DNA from: Catenulispora sp. MAP5-51
GTDB taxonomy: Bacteria > Actinomycetota > Actinomycetes > Streptomycetales > Catenulisporaceae
Reading direction: 5' to 3'
DNA: 64,000 bases
Assembly: GCF_041261205.1 (NCBI RefSeq)
Contig: NZ_JBGCCH010000029.1
Location: 1-64,000 of the forward strand
Part shown: positions 60,727-64,000 of the stretch, piece by piece
Layout: each line of letters begins with the position of its first letter
How positions within the stretch are numbered: the first letter of the stretch is position 1
Position numbers and translations under genes: made by a program
The notes under the pieces: model-generated
The model's database searches: none
What the model saw: the letters and a program-made list of their open reading frames with translations, nothing else
What the model was told of the DNA's origin: nothing

Positions 60727-62091
60727 ATGTTGTCCACGGGTATACGTATAGCCTGCGCCGGCGGGGCCGCCGCGCTCGCCCTGACCGCCTGCTCGTCGTC
60801 CTCCTCCAGTGGCGGCAGCGGCGGTAAAACGCTCAAGGTCGCCTACGTCAAGTTCGGCAACGAGATCCAGGTCGACGCCCACATGCAGAAGGTGAAGGCG
60901 CAGTTCGAGGCCGCGCATCCCGGGATCACGGTCAAGCTGGACCCGATCGCCGCGGCCGAGAACGACTACTACACCAAGATCGACCTGATGATGGGCTCCG
61001 GCTCGACCGCGCCCGACGTGGTCTACGAGGACACCTTCCTCATCAACTCCGACATCAAGGCCGGCTACCTGACGCCCCTGGACTCCTACCTGTCGACCTG
61101 GAGCGACTGGTCGCAGTTCCCGGACACGGCCAAGTCCGCAGCGCGCGGCAGCGACGGCAAGACCTACGGCGTCCCGATGGGCACCGACACCCGCGCGCTG
61201 TACTACAACAAGGCTCTGCTGACCAAGGCCGGGATCACGATGCCGTGGCAGCCCAAGAGCTGGCAGGACGTCCTGGCCGCCGCTAAAGCGGTCAAGGCGA
61301 GCTCGCCCGGCGTGGTCCCGCTCAACGTCTACGCCGGCAAGCCCGACGGCGAGGGCAGCACGATGCAGGGCTTCGAGATGCTCCTCTACGGCACCCAGGA
61401 CACCCTGTACGACAGCTCCACCAAGAAGTGGACCGCTCCGAGCAAGGGCTTCACCGACGCCCTGCAGTTCCTCAAGGACGCCTACGGCAGCGGCCTGACC
61501 ATCCCGCCGCAGCAGGAGCTCGACCCGAACATCCCCAACGTGGTCGCCGGCCAGATGCTGCCCCAGAGCAAGCTCGCCATCGACCTGGACGGCTCCTGGG
61601 TCACCGGCACCTGGGGCGCCTCCGGGGCCAAGCCCTGGGCCGACTGGAACTCCGCGATCGGCGAGGCGGCGATGCCGACGCAGGACGGCTCGGGCAAGGG
61701 CACCATCAGCATGTCCGGCGGCTGGACGCTGGCGGTGACCGCGAAGTCCAAGAACAAGGACCTGGGCGCGCAGTTCATCGAACTGGCGCTGAACAAGGAC
61801 AACTCGGCGTCCTACGACATCGCCGACAGCCAGATCGCGGTGCGCAACGACGTCGCCGCCGACCCGAAGTACCAGAGCACGAACCCGACCACCGCGTTCT
61901 TCACCGGCCTGGTCCCGGTCACCCAGTACCGCCCGGCCTACGCCGAGTACCCGAAGGTGTCCGACGCGATCCAGGTGGCGATGGAGGCGGTGATCACCGG
62001 CCAGTCCTCGCCGGCCGACGCCATGAAGGCGTACACCGAGACCCTGAAGGGCATCGTCGGCTCCGGCGACGTGGCGGCGGGCACCAGCTGA
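60727..62091 (+). CDS. Sugar ABC transporter substrate-binding lipoprotein
   Basis: A lipobox (ALALTACSS) anchors the protein, and a Ser/Gly linker precedes the cluster-B/F binding fold: KTLKVAYVKFGNEIQVDAHM, APDVVYEDTFLINSDIKAGYLTPLD, YGVPMGTDTRALYYNKALLTKAGI and GTISMSGGWTLAV. It captures an oligosaccharide or sugar for the two permeases that follow. AAGGAG precedes the start. The next gene begins at the last base of its stop codon. Confidence 0.95.
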   Translation: MLSTGIRIACAGGAAALALTACSSSSSSGGSGGKTLKVAYVKFGNEIQVDAHMQKVKAQFEAAHPGITVKLDPIAAAENDYYTKIDLMMGSGSTAPDVVYEDTFLINSDIKAGYLTPLDSYLSTWSDWSQFPDTAKSAARGSDGKTYGVPMGTDTRALYYNKALLTKAGITMPWQPKSWQDVLAAAKAVKASSPGVVPLNVYAGKPDGEGSTMQGFEMLLYGTQDTLYDSSTKKWTAPSKGFTDALQFLKDAYGSGLTIPPQQELDPNIPNVVAGQMLPQSKLAIDLDGSWVTGTWGASGAKPWADWNSAIGEAAMPTQDGSGKGTISMSGGWTLAVTAKSKNKDLGAQFIELALNKDNSASYDIADSQIAVRNDVAADPKYQSTNPTTAFFTGLVPVTQYRPAYAEYPKVSDAIQVAMEAVITGQSSPADAMKAYTETLKGIVGSGDVAAGTS

Positions 62092-63071
62092 TGGAGCCCC
62101 GCGCACAACTCGCCGGCAAAGATCTTGCCGGCGCAGACCTTGCCGGCGCAGATCTCGCGGGCGCGGCGGTGGGGCAGGCTCTGTCCCCCCGCCGCGCCCG
62201 CCGGGCCCGCGCGGCCCGGGCGACCCGGCACCTCCCGCTGGCGCCGGCCCTGATCATGCTCTTCCTGTTCTTCCTCGGCCCGGTGCTGTGGAGCATCTAC
62301 AGCTCGTTCACCAACGCCGCGCTCACCGGCGACGGCGCCCAGAACCCGCAGTGGGTCGGGCTGGACAACTTCCGCCGGCTGTTCTCCGATCCCAACGTCA
62401 CCAACGGGATCTGGCTCACCGTGGTCTTCGTGCTGGGCTCGGCGGTGATCGGCCAGAACCTGCTGGGCCTGGCGATCGCGCTCCTGATGCGCGGCCGCGG
62501 ACGCTGGGTGCGCGGGGTGGTCGGCGGGATCGTGGTGTCGGCGTGGGTGCTGCCGGAGGTCGTCAGCGCGATCATCTGGTACGCGTTCCTGGGCCAGAAC
62601 GGGACCTTGAACCAGCTGATGAAGGCCGTCGGGATGAGCGGGCAGGACTGGCTCTACAGCAGTCCGATGCTCGCCGTCATCATCGCCAACGTCTGGCGCG
62701 GCACCGCGTTCTCGATGCTGGTGTACAACGCGGCGCTGGACGACGTCCCGACCGATCTGCAGGAGGCGGCCGAGCTGGACGGCGCGACCGGCTGGCGCAA
62801 GCTGTGGTCGGTGATCCTGCCGCTGATCCGGTCCTCCATCATGACCAACCTGATGCTGATCACCCTGCAGACGCTGTCGGTGTTCACGCTGATCTACGTC
62901 ATGACCGCCGGCGGCCCCGGCTTCGCCAGCTCGACGCTGCCGGTGCTGATGTACCAGCAGGCCTTCAAGTTCTCCGAGGTCGGCTACGGCACCGCGATCT
63001 CGTTGCTGCTGCTGGTGATCGGCGCCGTGTTCTCGTTCGTGTACGTGCGCGTGCTGAAACCGGAGGCGTGA
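62091..63071 (+). CDS. Sugar ABC transporter permease, MalF/LacF type
   Basis: The 326-aa protein has six helices after a basic N-terminus. The ATPase-contacting EAA loop reads LQEAAELDGATGWRKLWSVILPLI. The N-terminal 25 residues contain four LAGAD-type pentapeptides from 15-bp DNA repeats, unusual for this family. It shares one base with the binding-protein stop (TGATG), giving tight coupling, and is followed after 1 nt by the second permease. The shared MsiK-type ATPase is presumably encoded elsewhere. Confidence 0.94.
   Translation: MEPRAQLAGKDLAGADLAGADLAGAAVGQALSPRRARRARAARATRHLPLAPALIMLFLFFLGPVLWSIYSSFTNAALTGDGAQNPQWVGLDNFRRLFSDPNVTNGIWLTVVFVLGSAVIGQNLLGLAIALLMRGRGRWVRGVVGGIVVSAWVLPEVVSAIIWYAFLGQNGTLNQLMKAVGMSGQDWLYSSPMLAVIIANVWRGTAFSMLVYNAALDDVPTDLQEAAELDGATGWRKLWSVILPLIRSSIMTNLMLITLQTLSVFTLIYVMTAGGPGFASSTLPVLMYQQAFKFSEVGYGTAISLLLLVIGAVFSFVYVRVLKPEA
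62109..62168. repeat. 15-bp tandem repeat at the 5' end of the permease gene
   Basis: Four 15-bp units encode LAGKD, LAGAD, LAGAD and LAGAA. The two central units differ at a single third position. Confidence 0.85.
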
Positions 63072-63072
63072 G

Positions 63073-63909
63073 ATGGGGGTGGACACACCGCGCAGGCGCG
63101 CGGCCGGAGCGGTCTGCACCGGCATCCTGATACTCATCGCGGCGGCGTTCCTGGCGCCGCTGGTATGGCTGGTGCTGTCGTGTTTCGACGCCTCGGCGCA
63201 GACCTCCACACAGTTCCCGGACCATCCGAGCCTGGACAACTTCAAGGCCGTGATGAACACGGACCTGGCGTGGCGGCCGCTGTGGAACGGGCTGCTGCTG
63301 TGCGGCGGCTCGGCGCTGATCACCGTGGTGATCGCGACCCTGGCGGCGTACCCGCTGTCCCGGTACCAGACGCGCTTCCGCAAGCCGTTCCTGTACTCGG
63401 TGCTGTTCGCGACCGGCCTGCCGATCACCGCGATCATGGTCCCGGTCTACGGGCTGTTCGTGCGGCTCCAGCTGATCGACTCGATGCCGGCCACCGCGGT
63501 CTTCCTGGCGACCACCTCGCTGCCGTTCGCGATCTGGCTGATCAAGGGCTTCATCGACAACGTCCCGATCAGCCTGGAGGAGGCCTCGTGGGTGGACGGC
63601 GCGACCCCGATGGTGGCGCTGCGGCACATCGTGGTGCCGCTGATCGCGCCGGGCATGTCGGTGGTGCTGATCTTCACCTTCATCCAGGCCTGGGGCAACT
63701 TCTTCGTGCCCTTCATCCTGCTCCAGAGCCCTGAGAAGCTGCCCGCGTCGGTGACCGTGTTCACCTTCTTCGGGCAGTACGGGGCGGTGGCCTACGGCCA
63801 GCTGGCGGCGTACTCGGTGCTGTACTCGATGCCGGTCGTGGTGCTCTACCTGATCGTCTCGCGGGCGATGGGAGGCGCGTTCCGGTTCGCCGGCGCGGCG
63901 AAGGGGTGA
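63073..63909 (+). CDS. Sugar ABC transporter permease, MalG/LacG type
   Basis: The 278-aa protein has six helices, with the EAA loop LEEASWVDGATPMVALRHIVVPLIAPG. It forms the inner-membrane channel with the preceding permease. No ATPase gene follows before the window ends, consistent with actinomycete importers that share one ATPase. Confidence 0.95.
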   Translation: MGVDTPRRRAAGAVCTGILILIAAAFLAPLVWLVLSCFDASAQTSTQFPDHPSLDNFKAVMNTDLAWRPLWNGLLLCGGSALITVVIATLAAYPLSRYQTRFRKPFLYSVLFATGLPITAIMVPVYGLFVRLQLIDSMPATAVFLATTSLPFAIWLIKGFIDNVPISLEEASWVDGATPMVALRHIVVPLIAPGMSVVLIFTFIQAWGNFFVPFILLQSPEKLPASVTVFTFFGQYGAVAYGQLAAYSVLYSMPVVVLYLIVSRAMGGAFRFAGAAKG

Positions 63910-63923
63910 CGGATCCGCCCTTC

Positions 63924-63938
63924 GCCGTCACCGACGGC
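63924..63938 (+). terminator. Short hairpin after the importer operon
   Basis: GCCGTC-ACC-GACGGC lies 15 bp past the last permease stop. Arms are only 6 bp and there is no T-run. The remaining 63939-64000 shows no feature. Confidence 0.4.
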
Positions 63939-64000
63939 TAGGATCGGCACCTCAACGAGTTGTCGCCGTGCCCCGGCCTCGTCGGCCCGGGTCCTTCAGG

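Overview
The window is very GC-rich, with G/C-ending codons, frequent GTG starts, many ATGA/GTGA gene overlaps, several Ser/Thr protein kinases, LAL-type LuxR and LacI regulators, and secreted glycosidases. This suggests a filamentous soil actinomycete of the Streptomycetales/Catenulisporales kind. That placement is an inference; no species marker is present. One tRNA-Lys(CTT) lies on the minus strand at 49624-49696. No IS element, prophage, attachment site or CRISPR array was seen.

Layout. 1-3685: a minus-strand operon (ribokinase, FMN-dependent monooxygenase, riboflavin kinase cut by the left edge) opposite a LacI regulator. 3872-6768: LysR regulator divergent from a PhzF/ornithine-cyclodeaminase-family pair. 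6835-10367: alditol oxidase, CBS protein, F420-type LLM oxidoreductase, methyltransferase. 10465-20525: a cell-wall amidase followed by a phosphosignalling island. It holds a vWA / PP2C / membrane-anchored kinase trio of the TerY-P type, a membrane protein, a second Ser/Thr kinase and an FHA protein. Two plus-strand promoters in this island share the same palindrome and spacing. 20594-28180: Eis-like acetyltransferase, pentapeptide-repeat protein, two-component system, a 54-aa membrane peptide and an ABC exporter.

28241-36178: secreted GH31/ricin-B glycosidase with LacI-like operators, a third Ser/Thr kinase, succinate-semialdehyde dehydrogenase with a repeat-rich promoter, then two abutting gene remnants. 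36449-46058: secreted phosphoesterase, TetR/hydrolase pair with a clear operator, nitronate monooxygenase, LAL regulator, CGNR regulator/MFS exporter. 46280-50963: small enzymes and secreted proteins, a deleted lipoprotein pseudogene, tRNA-Lys, tag, and an orphan conservon-type GTPase. 51129-58830: boxB-boxC (aerobic benzoyl-CoA epoxide pathway), methyltransferase, PaaX-family regulator, APC permease and PucR-type regulator. 58865-63909: TetR and LacI regulators divergent from a complete sugar ABC importer (binding protein plus two permeases, no ATPase here).

A recurrent oddity is in-frame tandem-repeat expansion (6-, 9- and 15-bp units) inside otherwise ordinary enzymes: riboflavin kinase, ribokinase, PhzF, BoxC and a sugar permease. 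Short duplications also span the stop codons of two genes.
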